64,000 nucleotides of DNA from contig JAFXSE010000099.1 of the NCBI GenBank assembly GCA_017525855.1, positions 34,954-98,953 on the forward strand, in the 5' to 3' direction. The DNA is from Bacilli bacterium (GTDB lineage: Bacteria > Bacillota > Bacilli > RF39 > UBA660). The notes beneath the pieces were generated by a model. That model had not been told where the DNA came from. It did not search any database and was given only the letters and a program-made list of their open reading frames with translations. Numbering within the stretch: the first letter of the stretch is position 1; the number at the start of each line of letters is the position of its first letter. Of the stretch, positions 25,740-36,172 are shown one piece after another. The translations under genes were made by a program, and so were the position numbers.

Positions 25740-27629
25740 GTGAGTATTGTTGTTATGGAATCTGATATTTTAAATAATTTAAAAAAAGATTTTTCATTTT
25801 TAAAAGTAGATGATCAATTTTTTACTATGATTATAAATAAATGCACAATTCACAATAATTTAGATATAAAAAAATTATATGATATCATTAATGAAACAAT
25901 TAAAGATGAAATAAAAAATAATACTAACTATTTAATAAATTTTTTAGAACAAAAAGAAACCTGTCAAAATCAAAAAGAAGCTAAAGAGTCCTTAAACAGT
26001 TTTACATCATTTTTAAAAGAATACGATATAAGTATTACTAATGATCTTTATATGCAGTTAATGACTAGTAGTAGTCTTTTTTCACATATTATTGAAATGA
26101 TAGTCTTAGATAATGAAACATATCAAAATAACATAAGAGATTTAAATGAATATTCAATACAATTTATTGATATATATTATGAGAATAATCTAAAAGAAAT
26201 ATATGATGATAACAAAGATATTCAAGATCAAGAGTCTAGTTATTATATAACAGATGCTATTCAACAATATATAAATGAAATTAATAAAATACCATTATTA
26301 ACAAAAGAAGACGAATATGAATTAACAACTATTTACAGAAAAACAAAAAGTAAAAAAATAAGAAATAAAATAATTGAAAGTAATTTAAGATTAGTTGTCT
26401 CTATAGCTAAAAAAATATATCGTAAGAATAGAAAAATACCTTTTGGAGAATTAATTAGCATCGGAAATGAAGGGCTATTCAAAGCATTAGAAGATTATGA
26501 TCCTGATATAGCAAAGTTTTCAACTTATGCTACTGGTAAGATAAAACAAAAAATGTATCGCGAAATACAAAATACACAAAGCATCATTAGAATACCTGTA
26601 GGTGTGCAAGAAGATATAATAACTTATAATAGAAATAAAAAACTATTAACAAACAAACTAGGAAGAACACCTACTATAAAGGAAATTGCAGACTACTTAA
26701 AAATAAGTATGAAAGATATTGCTATATATGAAAGTGACATTAGTGATGTAGTTAGCTTAAATGAACGCGTAAAGGAAGATAAAAATACAGAGCTTATTGA
26801 GTTCGTTTGCTCTACAGAAAGCGAATCACCAGAACACATCGTTGTATCAAAAGATTATGTAAAACACTTAAGACAAAGTTTTTTAAAACTTACTAAGTCA
26901 GAATTGTATGTATTATTATTAAGAAGTGGTTTATATGATGGTATAAAGTATAATTTATCTGAAACAAGTGAAAAACTATATGACTTAAAAATTAAAAACA
27001 AAAAATTAAGCCATGAAAGAATTCGTCAAATAGAATCAATAGCTATTGAAAAAGCAAAAAAAATAATAGATGATGAAATGAAAAACATTGATAGTATAAA
27101 TGACAACAAAATAGATAATGAGATTTTAAAAATCGAAACATTTCTAAAAAATACAGAAGATAGTATACTAAAAGAGATTTTAGAAAAGCTACCATCATAT
27201 CATACTGTTGCACTAAAAAATTGCTTTGGCGAAAACCTTTTAAAACCAACCTTACAATTATCAACAATAGAAAATCAAAACATAATAATAAAAATCGTAT
27301 GGCCTAAAGTAATTAGTATATTTAATAATATAACAACAAAAAAAGATAATAGATTAGTAAATACAGAGTATTTATTTAATAACTTGTATCAAATATGCAA
27401 AGAGGAATCATTTGAAAAAATAGATAAAGCTATAGATGGTTTAACTCCAATAGACCGATTAGAATTATATAAATACTATGATATGTATACTGGAAATTTT
27501 ATATACAAAGAAAACTTAACTCAAGAACAAATTAAAAGCATCATTTCAATCATAAAGAAAATAGAAGATAGTTTGCCTATTGATATGAGAAAACATAAAA
27601 AATATACAAAGGAAAAGAATCAAAATTAG
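25740..27629 (+). CDS. Divergent sigma-70 family factor, array member 1
   Basis: A 629-aa protein. Residues about 1-150 form a helical extension of unknown fold. Residues 173-400 are sigma-70 regions: region 1.2/2.1 ([33 protein letters not shown]), region 2.3-2.4 ([18 protein letters not shown]), region 3 ([17 protein letters not shown]) and region 4 ([17 protein letters not shown]). Two key features are altered: the tryptophan pair of YATWW is replaced by Gly-Lys, and the region 4.2 turn carries about 8 extra residues. The last 230 residues hold one or two degenerate copies of the module found in member 3. Start: GTG 25740 or ATG 25755; AGGTGAG overlaps the GTG and is 11 nt from the ATG. 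Whether it still directs promoter opening is unclear. Confidence 0.75.
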   Translation: MSIVVMESDILNNLKKDFSFLKVDDQFFTMIINKCTIHNNLDIKKLYDIINETIKDEIKNNTNYLINFLEQKETCQNQKEAKESLNSFTSFLKEYDISITNDLYMQLMTSSSLFSHIIEMIVLDNETYQNNIRDLNEYSIQFIDIYYENNLKEIYDDNKDIQDQESSYYITDAIQQYINEINKIPLLTKEDEYELTTIYRKTKSKKIRNKIIESNLRLVVSIAKKIYRKNRKIPFGELISIGNEGLFKALEDYDPDIAKFSTYATGKIKQKMYREIQNTQSIIRIPVGVQEDIITYNRNKKLLTNKLGRTPTIKEIADYLKISMKDIAIYESDISDVVSLNERVKEDKNTELIEFVCSTESESPEHIVVSKDYVKHLRQSFLKLTKSELYVLLLRSGLYDGIKYNLSETSEKLYDLKIKNKKLSHERIRQIESIAIEKAKKIIDDEMKNIDSINDNKIDNEILKIETFLKNTEDSILKEILEKLPSYHTVALKNCFGENLLKPTLQLSTIENQNIIIKIVWPKVISIFNNITTKKDNRLVNTEYLFNNLYQICKEESFEKIDKAIDGLTPIDRLELYKYYDMYTGNFIYKENLTQEQIKSIISIIKKIEDSLPIDMRKHKKYTKEKNQN

Positions 27630-27651
27630 ATTTATCAAAAGGAAGATGATT

Positions 27652-29394
27652 ATGAAAAGTATAGAAGAATACATTGAAAATAATATAAAAGAATCTACAA
27701 ATTTACAGGAAAATGTAAATAGTGTAAATTCTATTACAAGTTATTTAGAACAAAATAATATAGAAATAACATTTGAGTTTTATGATAACTTATTAAAAAA
27801 ATCTTTGTTGCTCACTCAAATTATTGAAAAAATAGTATCAGAAAAAAAATCAAGAGAATGTACACTTGAAAGTTTAGGGTTGAACAATTCATCACAAGAA
27901 TTAGTGGAAGTTTATTGTATTATAAGAGGAGAAGAATTAGATGAAGAACCTGAAGTACAAGATGAAATAATTGACACAGATATTAGTATTGGAAAAGAGT
28001 TTGATTTAGTACAACTAATTTATAAAGAAATGGGTAAAAATAAATTACTTACTAAAGAAGAAGAAAAAGAATTAACCACACTATATTACAATACAAAAGA
28101 AAAAAAGTATAAAGATAAATTAGTAGAAACAAATTTAAGATTAGTTGTATCAATTGCCAAAAAATATCAAGGAAGAGGACTTCAACTACCAGATTTAATT
28201 CAAGAAGGAAGTTTAGGACTTTTAGAGGGAATAGAAAAATATGATCCTAATAAAGGATTTAGGATTTCTACTTATGTTACTTGGTGGATTAGACAATATA
28301 TAACTAGAGCCATAGCTAACCAAGGAAGAAATATAAGAATACCAGTACATTATATAGAAAACGCTAATAAGTATAAAAAAGAAAAAGCCGCTCTATCTGC
28401 AAAACTTCAAAGAGAATGTACTATAGCAGAAATTGCAAAACACTTAAATATCACAATTGAACAAGCAATTGAATATGAAAATTATTTAACAGATACAGTT
28501 AGCCTAAATCTCAAAGTAGGAGATGAAGAAGATTCAGAGTTTGGAGACTTTATTCCTGATAATAAATCTATCGAAGAAGAAGCAATAAAACATGTAGAAA
28601 GAGAAAGACTTTTATCAATTCTAAGTTGTTTAGATGAAAAACAAAAAACTGTATTAATTCTAAGATTTGGATTAGATAATGGATATGAAAAAACATTAGA
28701 TGAAGTAGGTGAAATACTACCTACATTAGGTTTAACTAAAGGTAAGATTACAAGAGAAAGAGTAAGACAAATAGAAGCAAAAGCCTTAAGGAAAGTAAGA
28801 CAAATTATAAAAAATAAAGCTGCAGGAATAAAAAAGTCAGAAGAAGCTGCTGAAACAAAAAAAGTAAAAAAAGAAAAAAGTACATTATATACTACTAACT
28901 TTTATAACTATTACATAAAAAAAGGTTATACAACAGAACAAATTAATTACTTTTTAACTAGATTTTCAAAAGCAGAATTAGATATATTACATGAAGTATA
29001 TGGCAAAAAACTACTAATAATAAATACTGAAAAGATAACATCAGAAATGATTACTTTAACAAATATATTGAACCGTCCTATTGTAGAAGAATGGGAAAAA
29101 GATATGAATAGAGGATATAGTGAAGAAACAGATGCTAAAATCAATTTAGATGAAGTAATAAAAGACTTCTTAAATTATTGTAGTATGGAAAAAATAGTTA
29201 AAAAATATGATTTATCTATAGAAGATCAATTAATACTATGGTTAAAACTAAGTGAGTACTATTATAATAAAGGTGAATTAGGTAAAGTTATGTTCCTATT
29301 AACTGAAGTTGAAAATTCATCATATCAAACAAACAAAGTATTAACGCTAAAAAGAAAAATCGAATCATCAAGACTTCTTAATAAAACCATGTAA
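27652..29394 (+). CDS. Sigma-70 family factor with C-terminal extension, array member 2
   Basis: A 580-aa protein. An N-terminal helical extension (about 1-115) resembles that of members 1 and 3. Sigma regions: 1.2 at [18 protein letters not shown], 2 at [20 protein letters not shown] with an intact WW in [19 protein letters not shown], 3 at [17 protein letters not shown], and 4 at [13 protein letters not shown] then [14 protein letters not shown]. Region 4.2 has about 8 extra residues (PTLGLTKGK) between the two helices. From about 409 there is one copy of the [11 protein letters not shown] module, and the last 65 residues match the end of member 3. ATG 27652 has AGGA 8 nt upstream; the in-frame ATG at 27646 is too close to the site. 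Confidence 0.8.
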   Translation: MKSIEEYIENNIKESTNLQENVNSVNSITSYLEQNNIEITFEFYDNLLKKSLLLTQIIEKIVSEKKSRECTLESLGLNNSSQELVEVYCIIRGEELDEEPEVQDEIIDTDISIGKEFDLVQLIYKEMGKNKLLTKEEEKELTTLYYNTKEKKYKDKLVETNLRLVVSIAKKYQGRGLQLPDLIQEGSLGLLEGIEKYDPNKGFRISTYVTWWIRQYITRAIANQGRNIRIPVHYIENANKYKKEKAALSAKLQRECTIAEIAKHLNITIEQAIEYENYLTDTVSLNLKVGDEEDSEFGDFIPDNKSIEEEAIKHVERERLLSILSCLDEKQKTVLILRFGLDNGYEKTLDEVGEILPTLGLTKGKITRERVRQIEAKALRKVRQIIKNKAAGIKKSEEAAETKKVKKEKSTLYTTNFYNYYIKKGYTTEQINYFLTRFSKAELDILHEVYGKKLLIINTEKITSEMITLTNILNRPIVEEWEKDMNRGYSEETDAKINLDEVIKDFLNYCSMEKIVKKYDLSIEDQLILWLKLSEYYYNKGELGKVMFLLTEVENSSYQTNKVLTLKRKIESSRLLNKTM

Positions 29395-29448
29395 CAGATA
29401 TTAAAAAAATATAAATTAAGATACAATAAATGTGAAAGAGAGGTTATT

Positions 29449-32400
29449 ATGGACAATCAATCTAAAATGAATCTAAAAGAAATAATCAATTATATCCACA
29501 AAACAATAAAAAGTATTAATCAAGAAGATAATGATATATTTGAAAAGTATCAAGATATAATAACTAGCAATCAAGAATTACAACGAGTATTAAACATAGC
29601 TATTGATATCCAAAATGAAAAGAGTATTTCTTTAGAACAACTTGGCTTTAGTGACAGTGCAATTAGTTTGATTGAGGCTTTTTCCATAATAAACAATAAA
29701 CCATTAAAGGAAACAGAATTTAACGAGAGTTTATCTAAAACTGATTTTAGAGAAGATTATGATGGAGTTAAAATCTATCTTCAAGAAGTAGGTAAACAAA
29801 AACGATTAACAAACGAAGAAGAAAAAGAGTTGACTACACTATATTACAATACAAAAGAAAAACAATATAAAGACAAATTAGTAGAGGCCAACCTAAGATT
29901 AGTAGTATCAATTGCTAAAAGATATCAGGGAAGAGGACTCCCTTTTTTAGATTTGATTCAAGAAGGTAGTCTTGGCCTTATAAGTGCCATTGAAAAATAT
30001 GATCCTAACAAAGGGTTTCACCTTTCTACCTATGCCACTTGGTGGATTAGACAAGCTGTTATTAGAAGTATAGCTGACAAAGTAAGAGAAATAAGACTAC
30101 CTGTCTATATGCATGAAAATATACAAAAATATAAAAAAATTAAAAGTAAATTGTCAACAGAGTTAGGAAGAGAACCAACAATAAAAGAATTAGCTGATTA
30201 TTTGAAAGTAAATGAATCTAAAATAATTCTTTTTGAAAATAGTTTAAATGCTATTGTGAGCTTAAATAGTAAGGTAGGGGATGAAGAAGATACAGAATTA
30301 GCTCATTTTATTCCAGATGAAAAAACTATAGGACCTGAAGAATTTGCCCTAAATAGTGTATCACGTGAAGAATTAAAAAAAGCGATTGAAAGTGTATTGA
30401 ATGAAAAAGAAAAAAGAGTGGTGAACTTAAGATTCGGACTTGCTACTGGTGAACAAAAATCACTTGAAGAAATTGGTCAAATATTTAATCTTACAAGGGA
30501 GCGTATTCGCCAAATTGAAGAAAAATCCTTAAGAAAACTACGTGCATATTATAAAAATGATAAAAAATATATTTATAAGATGACTCCTATTCCAAAAGTA
30601 AAAAAAGAAAAAAATTCTAGATATTTACCACCTAATTTATATGGACATTTTAACAGGAAGGGTTTTACTAATAAACAAATAGATTTTGCTATCTCTAAAT
30701 TAAGTGAAAAAGATTTAAAAATTCTATATGAATATTATGGCAACGATTTAAAAATACCTAATATAAATAAAGAAATAGTGTTGGATAAAATTATGAAAAT
30801 AAAAAATATTGTTGATGCTACACAGAATCTTTTAAATTCCATAAAAGAACACCAAGATATTTACACATATTTATCTAAATGTATATATAGTAAAGTATTA
30901 ATAGAATATTGCCTACTTACTCTAAAAAAAGAAGAACTTGAGCTACTTTACTACTATTTTGGCTACAATTTAAATAGTAACATCGTAATAGATATACCAA
31001 AACAAGATAATGAAAAAATCTATCAAAAAATATTTCCAAAAATAAAAGAAAAAACTTTACATAAAGAAACCTATAATAGTATAACTTTTAAGGATAATAT
31101 ATACAGTTTTTTTGAGAAATTAGGTTTTACTAAGGATGAAGTAGATAAAAAAATAAGCAAATTATCTTCTGAAAAAAAAGAGATTATTAAATCATTCTAT
31201 AACCAATCTCCAAAAGATAAAAATATAACATCCCTAAACAAAGATAGGCACTTTGTTACAACTTTATTTCGCTTAACTATGGGTTTATTAAATGATAAAG
31301 ATTATATAAATGAAACCTCTTCACAAACAGATGAAAACAACGTTAATAATGAAAAAAATCAAGAAAGTATAGTTTCTAAAAATATCAAAAAAATACCTAA
31401 AGAAGAAGGAATAGCCATGAAAGATAAGACTAAAACAAAAAGAATTACATATATGAATGATATTTATAAATATTATATAAATATTGGTTATACAGAAGAA
31501 GAAATAACTATGGTTTTATCTAAAGGATCTTCTAAAGAAAAGGAAATATTCAAACTATATTATGGAGAAGACCTAAAAAATCCTACTATTAATGAAGAAG
31601 TAAGAAAAACTAATTACAAATACATAATTAATCATGCTGGAGTACTATTTAAAACAAGACTTGATAATAATAGAAAAAATAATAGCGAAATAAGACAAAC
31701 CAAAACATTAAAAAGAACTAATAAAACAAATAGTATTTATTCATACTATCAAACAAAAGGATACACGGAGAATGAAGTAGATAACATTTTAAATTCTCTA
31801 AACGAAAAACAATTTGAAAGTCTAAAAAAGTATTATGGAGACGATTTACACAATCCTGTAATTAATCATAGTATTGATACTAAGACAAGAAATCAGGTAA
31901 GAAGTCTTGTATATGTGACAATAAAGAAAAAATTGGAACAACTTAAAGCTCCAGAAAAAAAACAGATAAAAAGTAAAACACAAAGAATAACTAGGAAAAC
32001 AATTCATACAGATGATTTCTATAACTACTTTTTGTCGTACGGTTATACAGAAAAAGAAATTGACAGTGTTTTAAAAACTTTAAACAGAAAACAAATGGAA
32101 GGTTTAAAAAAGTATTATGGAGAAGACTTGCATAACCCAATAATTAACAATAGTATTGATACTAATACGAGAAAATATGTAAAAGGTCTTGTATATGTGA
32201 CAATAAAGAAAAAATTAGAACAACTAAAAAAAATAGAACAAACAAAATCAGATTCTAATAAAGTAAAAGAAGAAACAGAAAAATTAAATATAAGTATCAA
32301 AAATATTTATCTTGCTTTTTGTGTAAATGAAGAAATAAGAAAAGAAAATCTAAAAGAAATAGATAAAAAAACATTAAATTATTTACTAGAAAATAATTTC

Positions 32401-34485
32401 TTAATTATTGATGATGGCATCTATGATATTCCTAAAGAACGTCTTCCTATTCTTATTAAAATATATGAAGATATGTTTAAAGAAAAACAATATGATTTTG
32501 CTTATAAAGTACTTAATAAATGTCATAAAATAGATAAAAATAATAATGATGTTAACGAACGATTATTAAAGCATAGTATTGAAAACAAAAACATAGATCT
32601 TGCCTTAAAGTATTATAATTATATAGTAAAAAACACTACAGATATTGAATCTAAACATGATTATAACCTAATTCTTCTTTTACTTAGCCAGTCTTTCCCT
32701 TTACCAAAAGAGTATGTAGACAAAGTATATAGTCTAAATATCAATGAAATTATAAATATTTCATTGGATACTAAATTTTTACAAGGAATTAAAAAAAGTC
32801 TTTATTATGGAAAAATAAGTAAGGCATACTTTTTAAAAAAAGAAAAAAGTATTGAATTTAAAAATAAAATAACTGATGATATAATAAATGAATTAATAGA
32901 AGAATCCCATAATAGAAGACAAGAAGAAAAAAGTAACTTATATCATTTATTAGAAGAAGATAAATATCAAGAAATGTTAGATTTTCTTGATGAGATATCC
33001 TTAAGACATCCACTAAAAGAAATGGATAGGATGACCAAAAGACTTATTCAAATATTACTTAACAAAAGAGTAATTAATAGAAATTTACCTAAACAATTTA
33101 GTAATAGTATAGAATTTACAATAAATAATAATGACTTTCAAAAAGCACTAGGAATATATAATAGGCACTATAATAAAATATATAATATAAATATTTTAGG
33201 TAATTTATTGGAAAGAGTTATTGAAAAAGAAAAAAGAGAATGTAACGAAAATAATCCAATAATGTTTTCAAATATTGTGGAAAGCTTGACTAACAATAAT
33301 ATGAATGAATCTTTAAAAATGATAGAAACATATTTAAAAGCTAATAAAAAAGAAGAGTGTTTTGAATTAGTTACTAACTTAATAAGAACGTCTATTTTAG
33401 AAAAAGATATGAATTATCTTAATCCTCTAATGTTTCTATCAAATATTAAAAATCCTAATCTAACAATGTTGCTTTCAAATAATATTCAACTATTTTATAA
33501 ATCATTATTAGATAATGACTTAGAATTAAGTAAAATATGTTTAGACATAATATTGAACATTGATTCATTAAAAGAAGAATGCTTATTGAAGGGAAATCTT
33601 GAGGCAATTTACAAGCAAAAAGAAAAGCTAAAATATAATTTAGAAAATAACAGATTAAAGGAATTTAATCAGATCGTAACAGAATATAAGTTAGAAAAAA
33701 CTAGCAGGGATACGAATGATACACAACATACTATAAATAGTATTAAACAATCATTAAAAGAAAATGAAGTCATTATAACTAATCCAATTGATGCCAAGAA
33801 TTTAAGAAAAATATTGATTTTATTAGAAGAATATCCAGAAATAGATTCATTTGTTATTGGCTATGACGAAAAGAGATTAGTCTTAAAACAAAGAATAAGT
33901 TATTATCTAAATAAACAAACATATTACCTATTAAAAGAAAAAGCAGATGCTGATTATTACAATCATAACTATGAACAAGCATTAAAAAACTTATTAATAA
34001 TTAATAAATATGCAAGAGTACCTAGCGCTGATACTTTCTATAAGATAGGAATTAGTTACATAGGAATAAGTGATTTTGAAGATGAAAACAGTCCATCTTT
34101 CAAAAAAGCTAAATTATACTTAACTATTTCTAACGAATTGTATAAATTTAATGACATAAACTTCCTACAAAATACAGATATAAACTCATTTATTAAGAAT
34201 GTAAAAAATAGAATGGAAAATGAAAAACAAGAAATTGATTATAATCGATTAGTACAAATTGTTTTACAGAATAAGAATATTGATGAAGTTATTGAATCTT
34301 ATCATTTAACAGAAGAACAAAAGGGTATTGTTAAACTAAATTTATGTAAAGAACTATATACACAAGAGTTTTATACTCAAGGTGACAAATTAATGGAAAG
34401 TCTAAACAAAGATATTACAAAAACGCCTAAGATTCTATCTTTAAAAGAAGAAATAACAAAAAGGAAAAAATTTTATAAATTTTAA
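29449..34485 (+). CDS. Giant sigma-70 family factor with tandem modules and helical C-terminus, array member 3
   Basis: A 1678-aa protein. Residues 1-100: helical extension. Residues 100-370: canonical sigma body with region 2 [20 protein letters not shown] and [19 protein letters not shown] (W198, W199), region 3 [17 protein letters not shown], and region 4 [19 protein letters not shown] and [19 protein letters not shown]. Then about six modules of 75-95 residues begin near 392, 470, 546, 669, 760 and 853. Their pattern is hydrophobic-Y-x-x-F/Y, GYTExEID, [17 protein letters not shown], NPxIN; the last two are almost identical. From about 950 there is a long helical region with TPR-like elements ([19 protein letters not shown] near 1497). 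Normal RpoD is 350-600 aa, so nothing in the usual sigma set explains the last 1300 residues. AGAGAGG precedes the ATG. Confidence 0.85.
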   Translation: MDNQSKMNLKEIINYIHKTIKSINQEDNDIFEKYQDIITSNQELQRVLNIAIDIQNEKSISLEQLGFSDSAISLIEAFSIINNKPLKETEFNESLSKTDFREDYDGVKIYLQEVGKQKRLTNEEEKELTTLYYNTKEKQYKDKLVEANLRLVVSIAKRYQGRGLPFLDLIQEGSLGLISAIEKYDPNKGFHLSTYATWWIRQAVIRSIADKVREIRLPVYMHENIQKYKKIKSKLSTELGREPTIKELADYLKVNESKIILFENSLNAIVSLNSKVGDEEDTELAHFIPDEKTIGPEEFALNSVSREELKKAIESVLNEKEKRVVNLRFGLATGEQKSLEEIGQIFNLTRERIRQIEEKSLRKLRAYYKNDKKYIYKMTPIPKVKKEKNSRYLPPNLYGHFNRKGFTNKQIDFAISKLSEKDLKILYEYYGNDLKIPNINKEIVLDKIMKIKNIVDATQNLLNSIKEHQDIYTYLSKCIYSKVLIEYCLLTLKKEELELLYYYFGYNLNSNIVIDIPKQDNEKIYQKIFPKIKEKTLHKETYNSITFKDNIYSFFEKLGFTKDEVDKKISKLSSEKKEIIKSFYNQSPKDKNITSLNKDRHFVTTLFRLTMGLLNDKDYINETSSQTDENNVNNEKNQESIVSKNIKKIPKEEGIAMKDKTKTKRITYMNDIYKYYINIGYTEEEITMVLSKGSSKEKEIFKLYYGEDLKNPTINEEVRKTNYKYIINHAGVLFKTRLDNNRKNNSEIRQTKTLKRTNKTNSIYSYYQTKGYTENEVDNILNSLNEKQFESLKKYYGDDLHNPVINHSIDTKTRNQVRSLVYVTIKKKLEQLKAPEKKQIKSKTQRITRKTIHTDDFYNYFLSYGYTEKEIDSVLKTLNRKQMEGLKKYYGEDLHNPIINNSIDTNTRKYVKGLVYVTIKKKLEQLKKIEQTKSDSNKVKEETEKLNISIKNIYLAFCVNEEIRKENLKEIDKKTLNYLLENNFLIIDDGIYDIPKERLPILIKIYEDMFKEKQYDFAYKVLNKCHKIDKNNNDVNERLLKHSIENKNIDLALKYYNYIVKNTTDIESKHDYNLILLLLSQSFPLPKEYVDKVYSLNINEIINISLDTKFLQGIKKSLYYGKISKAYFLKKEKSIEFKNKITDDIINELIEESHNRRQEEKSNLYHLLEEDKYQEMLDFLDEISLRHPLKEMDRMTKRLIQILLNKRVINRNLPKQFSNSIEFTINNNDFQKALGIYNRHYNKIYNINILGNLLERVIEKEKRECNENNPIMFSNIVESLTNNNMNESLKMIETYLKANKKEECFELVTNLIRTSILEKDMNYLNPLMFLSNIKNPNLTMLLSNNIQLFYKSLLDNDLELSKICLDIILNIDSLKEECLLKGNLEAIYKQKEKLKYNLENNRLKEFNQIVTEYKLEKTSRDTNDTQHTINSIKQSLKENEVIITNPIDAKNLRKILILLEEYPEIDSFVIGYDEKRLVLKQRISYYLNKQTYYLLKEKADADYYNHNYEQALKNLLIINKYARVPSADTFYKIGISYIGISDFEDENSPSFKKAKLYLTISNELYKFNDINFLQNTDINSFIKNVKNRMENEKQEIDYNRLVQIVLQNKNIDEVIESYHLTEEQKGIVKLNLCKELYTQEFYTQGDKLMESLNKDITKTPKILSLKEEITKRKKFYKF

Positions 34486-34492
34486 GAGATAG

Positions 34493-34520
34493 TACTAGAA
34501 AAACTTTATTCTAGTATTTT
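34493..34520 (+). terminator. Terminator of the sigma array
   Basis: TACTAGAA (34493-34500) pairs with TTCTAGTA (34509-34516), then TTTTC. No such hairpin lies between the three sigma genes. Confidence 0.7.
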
Positions 34521-34554
34521 CTTATTGTATAATTAATTTGAAAGAAGTGATTAT

Positions 34555-35427
34555 ATGGAATTAGCTAGCTCATGGAGTGAATATGAAATAATTGATGCAT
34601 CATGCGGAGAAAAATTAGAAAGATGGGGAAATATTTATCTTTTAAGACCAGATCCACAAATAGTTTGGAACAATGGCGATTTAAAGGAAAAGTATAAAGG
34701 AAAAATTGATGCCATATACTATAGAAGCAATAAAGGAGGAGGACACTGGGAGAATTTAAAAAAATTTGATCCAGTATGGACTGTAAACTATAAAACATTA
34801 ACTTTTAACATTAAACAAATGGGCTTTAAGCATACAGGACTTTTTCCAGAACAAGCATATAATTGGGATTTTATGATGGATAAGATTAAACGAAGTAAAA
34901 GAGATATCAAGGTCTTAAATTTGTTTGCATATACTGGTGGAGCTAGCTGTGCCTGTCTCAAAGCAGGAGCAAGTGTAGTCCATGTTGATTCATCTCGTGG
35001 CATGATAGATTGGTGTAAAGAAAATGTAAAATCATGTGGATTACAAGATGAGCCCATACGCTTTTTAGTAGATGATGTTGTGAAGTTCGTTAAAAGAGAA
35101 ATTAGACGTGGAAATAAATATGATGCCATTATCATGGATCCACCAAGTTATGGTAGAGGTGCAAATGGCGAAGTTTGGGATATCGAAAATGACTTGAGTA
35201 ATCTTTTAGAACTTTGTTGTGAAATACTAAGTGATAATCCATTATTCTTTTTAATAAATTCATATACAACAGGTTTATCATCAACTGTTCTTAAAAACTT
35301 ATTAACATTAACTGTGGATAAAAAAGCAAGTGGAAAAATAACATGTGGAGAAATAGGATTACCAATAAAGAATAGTAAACTAATACTACCATGTGGAATA
35401 TATGGAAGATGGGAAAATAATGAATAA
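34555..35427 (+). CDS. Class I SAM-dependent rRNA methyltransferase (RlmI/RlmK-like)
   Basis: A 290-aa protein. The N-terminal part (WGNIYLLRPDPQIVW, YRSNKGGGHW) is a small beta domain, followed by a Rossmann domain. That domain has KVLNLFAYTGGASCACLKAG as SAM motif I, VVHVDSSRGMIDWCKEN as motif II and IIMDPPSYGRG as the DPP(S/T)Y catalytic motif of m5C/m2G-type rRNA methyltransferases. No PUA domain is present, unlike full-length RlmI. It is translationally coupled to the pseudouridine synthase gene (8-nt overlap), consistent with a joint role in RNA modification. The target nucleotide is unknown. Confidence 0.85.
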   Translation: MELASSWSEYEIIDASCGEKLERWGNIYLLRPDPQIVWNNGDLKEKYKGKIDAIYYRSNKGGGHWENLKKFDPVWTVNYKTLTFNIKQMGFKHTGLFPEQAYNWDFMMDKIKRSKRDIKVLNLFAYTGGASCACLKAGASVVHVDSSRGMIDWCKENVKSCGLQDEPIRFLVDDVVKFVKREIRRGNKYDAIIMDPPSYGRGANGEVWDIENDLSNLLELCCEILSDNPLFFLINSYTTGLSSTVLKNLLTLTVDKKASGKITCGEIGLPIKNSKLILPCGIYGRWENNE

Positions 35428-36085
35428 GTTAAAAGTTTTATATGAAGATAATCATGTAATAGTAGTTATTAAAGAAGCAAATATTTTAAGTCAGGCAGAT
35501 AATACTAATGATTTAGATTTATTAACTATTACTAAAAATTATATAAAAGAAAAATATCAAAAGCCAGGTAATGTATATCTAGGATTAGTTCACAGACTAG
35601 ATAGACCTGTAAGTGGAATCATGGTTTTTGCTAGAACCTCTAAAGCAGCAAGTAGACTTTCTGAACAAATTAGAACTCGACAAATTGAAAAAACTTATAT
35701 AGCTGTAGTAGATGGGATTATTGAAAAAGATTTAGATACATTTGTTGATTATTTAAAAAAAGAAGATAATGGCAATACAAAAGTTACAAATAGTACTGAA
35801 GGTAAAAAAAGTGTCTTACATTACAAAGTTTTAAAAAGAAACTATGAAAAAAAGGAAACTCTAGTAGAAATAAAATTAGAAACTGGAAGACATCATCAAA
35901 TAAGAGTACAATTTGCAAGCCGTGGATTACCTCTTTGTGGTGATCAAAGATATAACAAAGAAGATAAAACTCAAATTGCTCTTTGTGCATATAAATTACA
36001 ATTTATACATCCCACAACAAAAAAGACTATGAAATTCTCCATGGATATGCCTAATTCACTTTATTGGAATGACTTTAAAATGTAA
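35420..36085 (+). CDS. RluA/RluD-family pseudouridine synthase
   Basis: A 221-aa protein carrying the family motif GLVHRLDRPVSGIMVFARTS, whose second aspartate is catalytic, and the C-terminal ETGRHHQIRVQFASRGLPL. There is no N-terminal S4 domain, so it belongs to the short RluA-like group, which modifies rRNA or tRNA uridines. I chose ATG 35420, which overlaps the end of the methyltransferase gene by 8 nt; GGGA is 6 nt upstream. The exact uridine cannot be predicted. Confidence 0.9.
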   Translation: MNKLKVLYEDNHVIVVIKEANILSQADNTNDLDLLTITKNYIKEKYQKPGNVYLGLVHRLDRPVSGIMVFARTSKAASRLSEQIRTRQIEKTYIAVVDGIIEKDLDTFVDYLKKEDNGNTKVTNSTEGKKSVLHYKVLKRNYEKKETLVEIKLETGRHHQIRVQFASRGLPLCGDQRYNKEDKTQIALCAYKLQFIHPTTKKTMKFSMDMPNSLYWNDFKM

Positions 36086-36110
36086 ATCACATGTCAAAAA
36101 AAATAAGTTG

Positions 36111-36139
36111 TTGCAAATAAAGTATTTTTTTGTTATGAT
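36111..36139 (+). promoter_or_regulatory. Promoter of the Pro/Thr-rich membrane protein
   Basis: TTGCAA (36111-36116), 17-nt spacer, TGT-TATGAT (36134-36139). Confidence 0.6.
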
Positions 36140-36172
36140 AATAATAGAATAAAAATAAAGGGAGAATGATTT

